Shown: positions 1-5,737 of the stretch, one piece after another | Numbering within the stretch: the first letter of the stretch is position 1 | How the letters are laid out: the number at the start of each line of letters is the position of its first letter | Source of the DNA: an uncultured Bacilli bacterium | GTDB taxonomy: Bacteria; Bacillota_I; Bacilli_A; RF39; UBA660 | Reading direction: 5' to 3' | Length of the DNA: 10,049 bases | NCBI GenBank assembly: GCA_944332375.1 | Contig: CALVJU010000008.1 | Location: forward strand, 1-10,049 | Notes under the pieces: generated by a model | What the model was told of the DNA's origin: nothing | Seen by the model: the letters and a program-made list of their open reading frames with translations, nothing else | Databases searched by the model: none | Made by a program: the position numbers and the translations under genes

Positions 1-1353
1 GAATTAAGACCAGATTATATAGATGTTGTAAAAATGATTATCACACCAAGTAATAAAGACCCAGAAGAAATGCAAAAATTAATCGGTACTAAGAATGATA
101 AAAAAGAATTAGAAATTAGATTTAAAAACGAGAAAAATGACCCTAATGAAAAATTTAAAATTGCAATAGTGGTTGATATGTGGCTTACTGGATTCGATGT
201 TCCAAGACTAGGTGTAATGTATATTGACAAACCTATGAAAGCACATAACTTAATGCAAGCAATTGCTAGAGTTAATAGAGTGTATAAATCAAAACCAGCT
301 GGTTTAATTGTGGATTATATTGGGTTAAAAGCTTGGCTACTTGATGCTTTAAAAACATATACAACAAGAGATCAAAGACAAATTGTAGATAATGAGGAAA
401 TTGTAAACACATTAAAAGACAAACTAGAAGTAGTAGATAATATGTTACATCATCTTGATTATAGTAATTTTAATAACCTAGATAACACAGAAAAATATAA
501 TCTAATTAAAGATGGGGCAAACATAATTTTATCTTCAGAAGAATTAAAGAAAAGATTTATGTCAGAAAGTTTAAATGTTAAAAATCTATATACTTTATGT
601 AATGGTATTCTTGAACAAATATATAAAGATAAGTCATTATTTATAATTTCAGTAAGATCATTTATTTCAAAAATATCTAATGAACATAAATTAGATGTAT
701 CTGAAATTAACAAAACAGTAGGGCAAATGCTAGAAGAATCTATTAGAGAAGATGAACTAATCAATCTAGGAGAATTATCTAGAGGGAATAGTCTTGAATT
801 ATTAAGTAATAATATGCTTTCTAAATTAAGAAATTTAAAAGATAAAAATGTAGCTGCTGAAGTTTTATCAAGAGCAATTAAAACAACAATCAAAGATATA
901 GGAAAAGTAAACTTGACATTACAAGAAAAATTTTCAACAAAGTTTAACAAGATTGTAGATGCTTATAATGAAAGAACAGATTTAGCAGATATAGAAAAAA
1001 TTATTGAAGAATTTATTAATTTAAAGAAAGAAATAGAAGAAGAACTTGCTAATGGTAATGAATATAATTTATCACCAGAAGAGAAAGCGTTTTTTGATGC
1101 TTTGGGATTTGATCCAGAAATAAAAGAATTAATGAAAGATGAAACTTTGGTGCAAATTGCTAAAGAACTAGTCGAAATTATAAATCAAAATTTAACACTA
1201 GATGCGTTTAAGAGGGAAGATGCCAGAGCGAGAATTAGAGTTAATATTAGAAGATTATTAATAAAATATAATTATCCGCCAATAAAAAGGGAAGGGGCGG
1301 TAGAGAAAGTAATAAAGCAAGCTGAATTAAAGTATCAAGATAATGAAATATAA
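1..1353 (+). CDS. hsdR: Type I restriction enzyme subunit R (HsdR), C-terminal part, 5' end outside window
   Basis: This is the motor and restriction subunit of a type I restriction-modification complex, which translocates and cuts unmethylated DNA together with HsdM and HsdS. The frame is open from base 1 and 450 residues are visible, so the start, the nuclease domain and the first RecA-like domain lie upstream. The visible part begins in the second helicase domain. TGFDVP (motif V region) and QAIARVNRVY (motif VI, with its arginines) are diagnostic of the HsdR/SF2 family. A long helical C-terminal region follows, containing an acidic-basic coiled-coil-like stretch and an LSPEEKAFFDAL segment typical of the HsdR C-terminal (DUF3387-type) domain. 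The stop at 1351-1353 is followed 14 bases later by the next gene, which suggests co-transcription. hsdM and hsdS are not in the window. The family assignment is firm; whether the whole enzyme is intact cannot be judged. Confidence 0.93.
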   Translation, partial: ELRPDYIDVVKMIITPSNKDPEEMQKLIGTKNDKKELEIRFKNEKNDPNEKFKIAIVVDMWLTGFDVPRLGVMYIDKPMKAHNLMQAIARVNRVYKSKPAGLIVDYIGLKAWLLDALKTYTTRDQRQIVDNEEIVNTLKDKLEVVDNMLHHLDYSNFNNLDNTEKYNLIKDGANIILSSEELKKRFMSESLNVKNLYTLCNGILEQIYKDKSLFIISVRSFISKISNEHKLDVSEINKTVGQMLEESIREDELINLGELSRGNSLELLSNNMLSKLRNLKDKNVAAEVLSRAIKTTIKDIGKVNLTLQEKFSTKFNKIVDAYNERTDLADIEKIIEEFINLKKEIEEELANGNEYNLSPEEKAFFDALGFDPEIKELMKDETLVQIAKELVEIINQNLTLDAFKREDARARIRVNIRRLLIKYNYPPIKREGAVEKVIKQAELKYQDNEI

Positions 1354-1367
1354 AGGAGAAATATTTG

Positions 1368-2300
1368 ATGACCGAAATAAAATTAGGAAAATTAGAAAAA
1401 ATAACAGATTTAAGGACAATATGGAAAAATGAAGAGTATGATTTTACACCATGGCTTGCTAAAGATATAAATATAAAGTTATTAAGTGACGAAATTGGAA
1501 TTCCTATTAAAGTAAAAAAGACTGAGGCACCAGTAGGGAAATACTCATTAGATATCTTGGCTGAAAATGAAGATACTAATGAAAATATTATTATTGAAAA
1601 TCAATTGGAGATTACTAATCATGATCACTTAGGAAAGATTTTAGTATATGGTGCTGGATATGATGCAAAGACAATTATTTGGATTGTAAAGGATGCGAAT
1701 GAAGAGCATAAGCAAGCTATTGAGTGGTTAAATGAACATTCTGATGATAGTATTAATCTATTTTTGGTAAAAATAGAATTATTTAGAATTGGTGACTCAG
1801 ATATTGCACCTCATTTTGAAATAGTTAGTCAACCAAATGATTGGACAAAAACTATTAGATCAACCCAAGGCAACACAGAACTTACAGGAATGAAACTAAC
1901 GGATTTAAATTTTTGGCAAGGATTTAACGAATATTGTGCAGAACATAAAAACAGTTTTTCTACAAGAAAAGCATTGCCACAACACTGGTATACTTTTGCT
2001 ATTGGATCAAGTGAATGTCACATCGATTTAACTGTTATCAAAAGTGGAGAAATAGCTTGTGCTTTATGGATAGACAACAATAAAGAATTATATAACAAAC
2101 TATATTCTAATAGAGAAAGTATTGAAAGTGAATTAGGATATAAAGTAATTTGGGATTATAAAGAGAATAGTAAAGCGAGTAGTATAAGTATTGTTTGTGA
2201 ATTTAAGGTTGATTTCAAATCTGAAGATTTAAGTCATGGATATAAATGGCTTTTGCAGAAAGCAGAAGATTTTAAAAGGGTTTTTAAGAAATATCTATGA
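1368..2300 (+). CDS. PD-(D/E)xK-like nuclease protein with C-terminal DUF4268 domain
   Basis: A protein of 310 residues and unproven function. The N-terminal half looks like a restriction-endonuclease fold: D62 in SLDILAE, then E77-N-Q79 in IIIENQLE, an ExQ variant of the PD-(D/E)xK core, followed by HDHLGKILVYGAGYDAKTI. From about residue 180 (NFWQGFNEYCAEH) to the end it matches the DUF4268 pattern (ALPQHWYTFAIGSS, W234, ELGYKVIWDYKE). The start is ATG 1368, because AGGAG at 1354-1358 sits 9 bases before it. An in-frame TTG at 1365 is possible but less likely. The short spacing after hsdR places it in the restriction operon, so an accessory restriction or DNA-damage role is a reasonable inference, but no partner or substrate can be read from the sequence. 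The ExQ core could be degenerate and the protein non-catalytic. Confidence 0.83.
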   Translation: MTEIKLGKLEKITDLRTIWKNEEYDFTPWLAKDINIKLLSDEIGIPIKVKKTEAPVGKYSLDILAENEDTNENIIIENQLEITNHDHLGKILVYGAGYDAKTIIWIVKDANEEHKQAIEWLNEHSDDSINLFLVKIELFRIGDSDIAPHFEIVSQPNDWTKTIRSTQGNTELTGMKLTDLNFWQGFNEYCAEHKNSFSTRKALPQHWYTFAIGSSECHIDLTVIKSGEIACALWIDNNKELYNKLYSNRESIESELGYKVIWDYKENSKASSISIVCEFKVDFKSEDLSHGYKWLLQKAEDFKRVFKKYL

Positions 2301-2335
2301 TGCTTGAAAAATCCACTTGAAATTTCTCGCAACTA

Positions 2336-2370
2336 GAGCTAACAAACACTACAAGGAATTGATTTTTATA
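2336..2370 (+). repeat. Imperfect 35-bp direct repeat, left copy flanking the Abi gene
   Basis: The block begins GAGCTAACA and contains ACAAGGAATTGATTTTTA. It matches the block at 3556-3590 at about 27 of 35 positions in the same orientation, 1220 bases apart. This copy sits in the gap after the DUF4268 gene; the other lies after the Abi unit. An AAATTTCT word also precedes both copies (2320 and 3530). Such a pair could mark the ends of an inserted abi cassette, or be a shared regulatory or RNA element. The function is unknown. Confidence 0.45.
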
Positions 2371-2382
2371 CATAGTTGTATA
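2367..2382. promoter_or_regulatory. Perfect 6-bp inverted repeat upstream of the Abi gene (possible operator)
   Basis: TATACA and TGTATA are separated by TAGT. The palindrome covers the place where the -35 box of the abi promoter would lie and overlaps the end of the left direct repeat. A repressor site or a short hairpin are both possible. In DNA this AT-rich it could also be chance. Confidence 0.28.
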
Positions 2383-2400
2383 GTGATATAAATGTATTTG

Positions 2401-2409
2401 TGTTATACT
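2401..2409 (+). promoter_or_regulatory. Extended -10 promoter of the Abi gene
   Basis: TGTTATACT is an extended -10 element (TGn plus TATACT). No good -35 is present at 16-18 bases, consistent with reliance on the extended -10. Transcription would begin near 2416. This argues against translation from the ATG at 2411, which would lie before the transcript start, and for ATG 2432. Confidence 0.55.
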
Positions 2410-2431
2410 CATGAATATGAGGAGTGATTAC

Positions 2432-3430
2432 ATGATAGAAAATAAACAACCAACTTTACGACCTATGATGAAAATATCTGAATTAGTACCATATTTAAAG
2501 GATAAGAATATAAAATTTGAAAGATGTAATGAATATGATGCAGAAAAATATTTAAGAGAAAATAATAATTATTATAACGTTACATCATACAAAAATAACT
2601 TTGCAAAATATCCATGTGGTAAACTTACTGGTAAGTACATAGATTTAGATTTTGCATATTTAAAAGATTTATCGATTATCGATTATAGAACAAGATTAGT
2701 CTTATTTAAAATGATTATCGACATAGAACATTATCTAAAAATAAGGATATTAAACAGCATAGAAGATATAGAGGGAGAAGATGGGTATAATATAGTAAAT
2801 TTATATTTAGAAAAGGATTTTAATGATGGGAATTTTCCTGGAAGGGTCCACGACAGTATTAGAAAAAAAGTTAGCAGTGATTATTATAAAAAAATCTTTT
2901 CAAAATATGATTTAGATAAAGACGAAAAAATTGAAAATATTCCAATATGGGAATTTTTGGAAATTATCACATTCGGAGAACTCATTAATTTCTTTGATTT
3001 TTATACAAACACATATAATTTAGAAGATAATAAATACATATTTATTCTAAGAGAAGTAAATAAATTAAGAAATGCTGTCGCCCATAATTCATGTGTTCTA
3101 TCAGAACTTGATAAAAAAGATAACCCATATAAACCAGATACATTAATCACTAACTATTTAAAAGAATGTGGGATTGGTAAAGAAAATAGAAAGACAAAAC
3201 TTGCAAACTCTCGCATTAGACAAATCACTTATACCTTATATTTATTTAACATTATTGTTAGTAGTGAAGGCGTGAGGAAGAATGTTAATCATGAGCTCAC
3301 AAAATTATTTTATGGACGTATAATATTAAACAAAGAGTATTATAATAATAATGAACTATTAAAATCTATCTATAATTATTTTGACAAAATAATAGAAAAG
3401 AATTATAGAAATAAAGATGAAATAGTTTGA
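2432..3430 (+). CDS. Abi_2 family (AbiD/AbiF-type) HEPN abortive infection protein
   Basis: A protein of 332 residues with the hallmarks of the Abi_2 family: an N-terminal KQPTL and helix region, NNNYYNVTSYKNNF at about 44-57, GKYIDLDFAYLKDLSIIDY at about 67-85, and DIEHYLKIRIL at about 97-107. Near the C-terminal third, R213-N-A-V-A-H218 fits the HEPN RNase motif R-x4-H (RNAVAHNSCVL), so RNA cleavage is the likely activity. Proteins of this family stop phage spread by damaging RNA in the infected cell, and AbiF members are reported to be paired with a structured RNA that neutralises them. The start ATG 2432 is chosen because AGGAG (2420-2424) lies 7 bases upstream and the promoter -10 ends at 2409. 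The gene is monocistronic in appearance. A promoter overlapping its stop codon drives a putative small RNA. Toxicity and RNA control are inferred from the family, not shown here. Confidence 0.87.
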   Translation: MIENKQPTLRPMMKISELVPYLKDKNIKFERCNEYDAEKYLRENNNYYNVTSYKNNFAKYPCGKLTGKYIDLDFAYLKDLSIIDYRTRLVLFKMIIDIEHYLKIRILNSIEDIEGEDGYNIVNLYLEKDFNDGNFPGRVHDSIRKKVSSDYYKKIFSKYDLDKDEKIENIPIWEFLEIITFGELINFFDFYTNTYNLEDNKYIFILREVNKLRNAVAHNSCVLSELDKKDNPYKPDTLITNYLKECGIGKENRKTKLANSRIRQITYTLYLFNIIVSSEGVRKNVNHELTKLFYGRIILNKEYYNNNELLKSIYNYFDKIIEKNYRNKDEIV

Positions 3431-3455
3431 CATAGATATGTCTTTATGATATATT
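3427..3455 (+). promoter_or_regulatory. Near-consensus promoter overlapping the Abi stop codon
   Basis: Perfect -35 TTGACA at 3427-3432 (it contains the TGA stop of the Abi gene), a 17-base spacer, TG at 3447-3448 and -10 TATATT at 3450-3455. There is no start codon with a ribosome binding site before the terminator 37 bases downstream, so its product should be a short RNA. An 8-bp inverted repeat (CATAGATA 3431-3438, TATCTATG 3455-3462) spans the promoter and may be an operator. Confidence 0.7.
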
Positions 3456-3461
3456 ATCTAT

Positions 3462-3525
3462 GCAAGGAAAAAATGTTAAATCATTTTTGTAAGGGGTCTA
3501 TTTTAGGATAGAGCCCTATTTTTTT
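3462..3525 (+). ncRNA. Putative small RNA linked to the Abi protein (candidate RNA antitoxin)
   Basis: From the promoter at 3427-3455 transcription should start near 3462 and end in the T-run at 3519-3525, giving about 64 nt. The RNA would have a short 5' segment with CAAGGAA, a first hairpin (AAAAATG, loop TTAAAT, CATTTTT) and a second GC-richer terminator hairpin. It contains no plausible reading frame with a ribosome binding site. AbiF proteins are known to be stably associated with an adjacent non-coding RNA that acts as an antitoxin. Position and compact structure fit that role. Matching to the known abiF RNA family could not be tested here, so an ordinary 3' UTR with an internal promoter remains possible. 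Confidence 0.55.
3492..3525 (+). terminator. Intrinsic terminator after the Abi gene and its small RNA
   Basis: Stem AGGGGTCTAT (3492-3501) pairs with ATAGAGCCCT (3508-3517) with one G-G mismatch, loop TTTAGG, followed by A and seven T. It would end both the Abi mRNA and the short RNA. Confidence 0.82.
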
Positions 3526-3555
3526 GACTAAATTTCTTAAATTTTTTTAAAAACG

Positions 3556-3590
3556 GAGCCAACATATAACACAAGGAATCTATTTTTATT
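3556..3590 (+). repeat. Imperfect 35-bp direct repeat, right copy flanking the Abi unit
   Basis: The block begins GAGCCAACA and contains ACACAAGGAATCTATTTTTA. It is the partner of the block at 2336-2370, with about eight mismatches in 35. It lies 31 bases after the terminator of the Abi-linked RNA, so the two copies bracket exactly the Abi gene plus its putative small RNA. Confidence 0.45.
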
Positions 3591-3643
3591 TTATATTTTA
3601 AAAAATGACCATCATCGCCCAAAAATATGAAAATCGAAAAACT

Positions 3644-3677
3644 AAGAATAAAGGGATGAATATTTCCTTGTATTCTT
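3644..3677. other. Stable hairpin in the gap upstream of the SDR gene
   Basis: AAGAATAAAGG (3644-3654) pairs with CCTTGTATTCTT (3666-3677): 11 base pairs with one bulged G and an 11-base loop. On the minus strand it is followed closely by AGTTTTTC, so it could be a minus-strand terminator. On the plus strand the T8 run is 10 bases away, too far for a classic terminator. No matching minus-strand gene was found. Confidence 0.3.
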
Positions 3678-3729
3678 TATCATCATGTTTTTTTTGTATC
3701 CGTTAATAAACCATGTCCGCTAACTGTTC

Positions 3730-3759
3730 TTGTAATAAATGCCCACAGTATGATAGAAT
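3730..3759 (+). promoter_or_regulatory. Candidate promoter of the SDR gene
   Basis: TTGTAA (3730-3735), an 18-base spacer, and an extended -10 TGATAGAAT (TG at 3751, TAGAAT at 3754-3759). Transcription from about 3766 would give a leader of about 95 nt. A TTGACG at 3781-3786 has no good -10 at the right distance. Confidence 0.42.
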
Positions 3760-3860
3760 AAAAACGTAATTATGAAAATTTTGACGAGTTAAAGTATATG
3801 ACTGAATTTTCAATTAGAAATATATTTTGCTTGTAATTGACAAAGTGAGGAGAAAGCAAT

Positions 3861-4589
3861 ATGGAAAACAAAGTGGTGTTAGTAACTGGTAGCGCAAGAG
3901 GAATTGGTAAAGCAACAATTATTGAATTTGCTTCCAAAGGGTACAATGTTGTTATAAACTATATAAAAAATAAGGATAAAGCTATAGAATTAAAAGACTA
4001 TGTAGAAAGTGAATTCAATGTAAAAGCATTAGTAGAAGTAGCAGATATTTCAAATGAAAGTGATGTTAAAAACATGATTGCATCTATTATAAAAGAATTT
4101 GGCAGACTTGATGTTTTAATTAATAACGCCGGTATTGCATATGATAGAAATTTTGATGAAATCACTGTTGATGAATTTAAAAGAACATTAGAGGTTAATG
4201 TTTTAGGTGCATTTATTGTATCAAGAGAAGCAGCTAAATATATGAAAAAAGATAGCGCAATTGTAAATGTGTCATCTACTAATGGAACTAAAGCAATATC
4301 GCCAGAATGTTTAGATTATAATATCTCAAAAGTTGGGTTACAAAGTCTTACAAGAGATTTAGCTTTTCAATTTAAACCAAATATAAGAGTCAATGCGATT
4401 GCAATTGGCTGGGCCAATACTGACATGAATAAAGATTTACCACAAGATTATATTGATGATGAAACAGAAAAAATATACCTTGGTCGATTTGCAGATCCAC
4501 AAGAAATTGCAAAGACAATATATTTTTTGGCAAGTGAAGATTCAAGTTATATAAATGGCGAAATATTAACGGTTGATGGTGGGTATTAA
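3861..4589 (+). CDS. Short-chain dehydrogenase/reductase, FabG-like
   Basis: A classical SDR of 242 residues, the usual length for the FabG group, acting in the cytosol as an NAD(P)-dependent oxidoreductase. Visible motifs are the cofactor glycine motif TGSARGIG (9-16), acidic D62 after the fourth strand, NNAG (88-91), N113, the catalytic serine S139 in VNVSS, and Y153-x3-K157. The end ILTVDGGY is typical. One oddity is AIGW (about 181-184), where most members have PGW, so the usual proline after the sixth strand is missing. AGGAG at 3848-3852 lies 8 bases before the ATG. It stands alone, with no acpP, fabD or fabF beside it, so the fatty-acid FabG role is unproven. It may reduce another substrate, and its place between defence genes gives no substrate hint. 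Confidence 0.9.
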   Translation: MENKVVLVTGSARGIGKATIIEFASKGYNVVINYIKNKDKAIELKDYVESEFNVKALVEVADISNESDVKNMIASIIKEFGRLDVLINNAGIAYDRNFDEITVDEFKRTLEVNVLGAFIVSREAAKYMKKDSAIVNVSSTNGTKAISPECLDYNISKVGLQSLTRDLAFQFKPNIRVNAIAIGWANTDMNKDLPQDYIDDETEKIYLGRFADPQEIAKTIYFLASEDSSYINGEILTVDGGY

Positions 4590-4603
4590 TTTAAAAATTA
4601 ATG

Positions 4604-4624
4604 TTGTTTTTCTGTTAAAAACAA
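4604..4624. terminator. Weak AT-rich hairpin between the SDR gene and the minus-strand mini-gene
   Basis: TTGTTTTT (4604-4611) pairs perfectly with AAAAACAA (4617-4624) around a 5-base loop. It lies 15 bases after the SDR stop and directly after the stop of the minus-strand peptide, so it may serve both as a bidirectional terminator. It has only one GC pair and no clean T-run on either side, so confidence is low. Confidence 0.35.
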
Positions 4625-4693
4625 TTAAACAATTAATTTAATTTTATAAAAGTTTTTCTTTAAAAAGCTAAAAAAATATGATATTATATTCAT
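4625..4693 (-). CDS. 22-residue hydrophobic, lysine-containing peptide (possible type I toxin-like)
   Basis: The minus-strand mini-gene begins ATG at 4693 and encodes 22 residues (start MNIISYFFSF, then lysine-rich, ending KIKLIV). AAAGGA at 4707-4702 is a good ribosome binding site 8 bases before the ATG. A minus-strand promoter with an extended -10 (4727-4755) should start transcription near 4720. The peptide is hydrophobic with four lysines, which would suit a small membrane-active peptide. A plus-strand RNA with its own promoter and terminator overlaps the whole 5' leader, as in type I toxin-antitoxin loci. No known toxin family was recognised. In a sequence this AT-rich a chance frame is a serious alternative. 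Confidence 0.33.
   Translation of the reverse strand: MNIISYFFSFLKKNFYKIKLIV
4659..4687 (+). promoter_or_regulatory. Candidate promoter of a plus-strand antisense RNA
   Basis: Extended -10 TGATATTAT (TG at 4679, TATTAT at 4682-4687) with a weak -35 TTTAAA (4659-4664) and a 17-base spacer. The predicted start, about 4694, is exactly the first base of the hairpin stem that ends in the T-run at 4748-4753. Confidence 0.4.
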
Positions 4694-4753
4694 AGAAACC
4701 ATCCTTTGTTTATTTTTATCAAATTTATTATAACATTCGATGGTTTCTTTTTT
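4694..4753 (+). ncRNA. Putative 60-nt plus-strand RNA antisense to the mini-gene leader
   Basis: AGAAACCATC (4694-4703) pairs perfectly with GATGGTTTCT (4739-4748) across a 35-base AU-rich loop, followed by T6 (4748-4753). This is a terminator-like fold encompassing the whole predicted transcript. Positions 4694-4720 are complementary to the predicted leader, including the ribosome binding site, of the minus-strand peptide gene. It could be an antitoxin-like antisense RNA. It could also be a simple terminator or a small inverted-repeat remnant. Confidence 0.35.
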
Positions 4754-4755
4754 AA
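4727..4755 (-). promoter_or_regulatory. Candidate minus-strand promoter of the 22-residue peptide gene
   Basis: Reading the minus strand: TTAAAA (4755-4750), a 17-base spacer ending in TGT, and a perfect -10 TATAAT (4732-4727), which makes an extended -10. The predicted start near 4720 leaves a leader of about 27 nt before the ATG at 4693. Confidence 0.4.
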
Positions 4756-4798
4756 TGCTTACCACAAATAATTTTACACTATCACAAATATCCATATT

Positions 4799-4827
4799 TT
4801 GACAATCTTTTAAAATAATCATATAAT
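4799..4827 (+). promoter_or_regulatory. Perfect consensus sigma-A promoter of the pRiA4b-like gene
   Basis: TTGACA (4799-4804), exactly 17 bases, TATAAT (4822-4827). Transcription should start near 4834, giving a leader of about 20 nt before the ATG at 4854. No operator-like palindrome is seen around it, so expression may be strong and constitutive. Confidence 0.9.
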
Positions 4828-4853
4828 ATGCCATATGAAAAGGAGAAAAAATT

Positions 4854-5471
4854 ATGACAAAAGTATACACTTTTAAAGTAGCAATCGATGGATTAGAAGA
4901 CAAAATATGGCGTAAAATCGAAATAACAGATAAAAAAACAGTGGCAGATTTAGCTTACACAATTCTAGCAACCTTTGATTCCCTCGCATATCATTTGTAT
5001 TATATAAAATATAAAGATAACGTCTATGATTCATGGGTATACCACGAATATGATAATCGCCAAGTTCCTAAGATGAATGCAACAATCACTACCCTAAACA
5101 GCATTCATCTTCAACCGAACGACACTATGGAGATGGAGTACGACTTCGGTTCTCCGACAGTATTCAAAATTACATTCTTAGAATCTAGAGATTTAGAAAA
5201 AGGAAGAGGAAGACACTATCCTTATATCATTGATGGAGCCGGAAGAGGAATGATCGATGATGTTTCAGGAGATAACTTAAAAACAATAGTTGATGACATT
5301 GATAAAAAAGGTTTTTCAGATCATGATTATACACCAGGATATGAAAGAACGATGAAGTATGATTATAGGAAATTTGATATCAAAGGAGATAACATCCTAT
5401 TAAAAGAAAATGTATCAGATATAAAAAATGGATATGAATTAATTACAGAAACCACTTCAATAGGAAAATAA
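4854..5471 (+). CDS. Plasmid pRiA4b ORF-3-like family protein
   Basis: A protein of 205 residues, with no signal peptide or membrane segment. It follows the pRiA4b ORF-3 (PF07929-type) pattern: YTFKVAIDGLEDKIWRKIEI with IWR at 18-20, TVADLAYTIL at 29-38, HLYYIKY at 47-53, a YDFG step (96-99) where many members have YDYGD, and YPYIIDGAGRGMIDDVSG at 122-139. The biochemical role of the family is not established. Members are common on plasmids, mobile DNA and defence islands. AGGAG (4841-4845) lies 8 bases before the ATG, under a perfect promoter. One oddity is that bases about 5100-5160 are clearly richer in G and C than the rest of the gene, as if this segment had a different history. The C-terminal 60 residues are less typical of the family. 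Confidence 0.82.
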   Translation: MTKVYTFKVAIDGLEDKIWRKIEITDKKTVADLAYTILATFDSLAYHLYYIKYKDNVYDSWVYHEYDNRQVPKMNATITTLNSIHLQPNDTMEMEYDFGSPTVFKITFLESRDLEKGRGRHYPYIIDGAGRGMIDDVSGDNLKTIVDDIDKKGFSDHDYTPGYERTMKYDYRKFDIKGDNILLKENVSDIKNGYELITETTSIGK

Positions 5472-5592
5472 TCGTTGCATTAGAATTCATGATTAATACA
5501 GTTAGAATTAAATATATCCAATAATTGGAATTTAAAAAATCATAGAATAATTAATATTATGTATAGTTAATTGAAAAAAATGATATCGCGTG

Positions 5593-5624
5593 AAAAGGAA
5601 TGGTAACTCCATTCTTTTTGTTTT
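5593..5624 (+). terminator. Intrinsic terminator downstream of the pRiA4b-like gene
   Basis: AAAAGGAATGG (5593-5603), loop TAACT, CCATTCTTTTT (5609-5619): 11 base pairs with one G-U, followed by GTTTT. It lies 121 bases after the stop codon, and nothing coding is seen between the two. Confidence 0.75.
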
Positions 5625-5722
5625 CTGGATATATTGCTATCAATTTTATTTTAAATGAATAATTTTACTATGTGTTTTTTTTTGATAATTAATTTAATTT
5701 GCTAGTAAAATAGGTAACAATT

Positions 5723-5731
5723 TGTTATAAT
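5723..5731 (+). promoter_or_regulatory. Extended -10 promoter upstream of the cas9 region
   Basis: TGTTATAAT (TG at 5723-5724, TATAAT at 5726-5731) is a consensus extended -10. The -35 region is poor; the nearest TTGCTA is 21 bases away. Transcription should begin near 5738 toward cas9 but meets a terminator within about 57 bases. Confidence 0.55.
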
Positions 5732-5737
5732 GAAGAT

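Larger units (their letters stand above)
3431..3860. other. 430-base gap between the Abi and SDR genes
   Basis: From left to right it holds the small-RNA unit with its terminator (to 3525), the right direct repeat (3556-3590), a hairpin (3644-3677), a T8 run (3688-3695) and a candidate promoter for the SDR gene (3730-3759). CAAGGAA-type words occur at 3463, 3572 and on the minus strand at 3666-3672. I found no convincing protein-coding remnant on either strand. The best minus-strand frame through 3590-3750 is broken by a stop and lacks a ribosome binding site. Confidence 0.5.

Noticed and set aside
459..950. Minus-strand frame of about 160 codons opposite hsdR
   Set aside because: It is antisense to a well-supported gene, rich in Leu, Ser and Ile as expected from complementing AT-rich coding DNA, and has no family features.
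1365..1367. TTG as start of the DUF4268 protein
   Set aside because: The adjacent ATG at 1368 is in frame, has better spacing to AGGAG and is the more usual codon.
2411..2431. Upstream ATG as start of the Abi protein
   Set aside because: It lies 2 bases after the promoter -10, before the probable transcript start, and lacks a ribosome binding site. ATG 2432 has AGGAG at 7 bases and gives the normal Abi_2 N-terminus.
3590..3750. Minus-strand hydrophobic frame as a small toxin or gene remnant
   Set aside because: It is interrupted by a stop and has no start codon with a ribosome binding site.
4694..4903. Longer minus-strand frame extending the 22-residue peptide upstream
   Set aside because: It runs through the promoter and start of the pRiA4b-like gene. 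Only the part from 4693 has a ribosome binding site and promoter.
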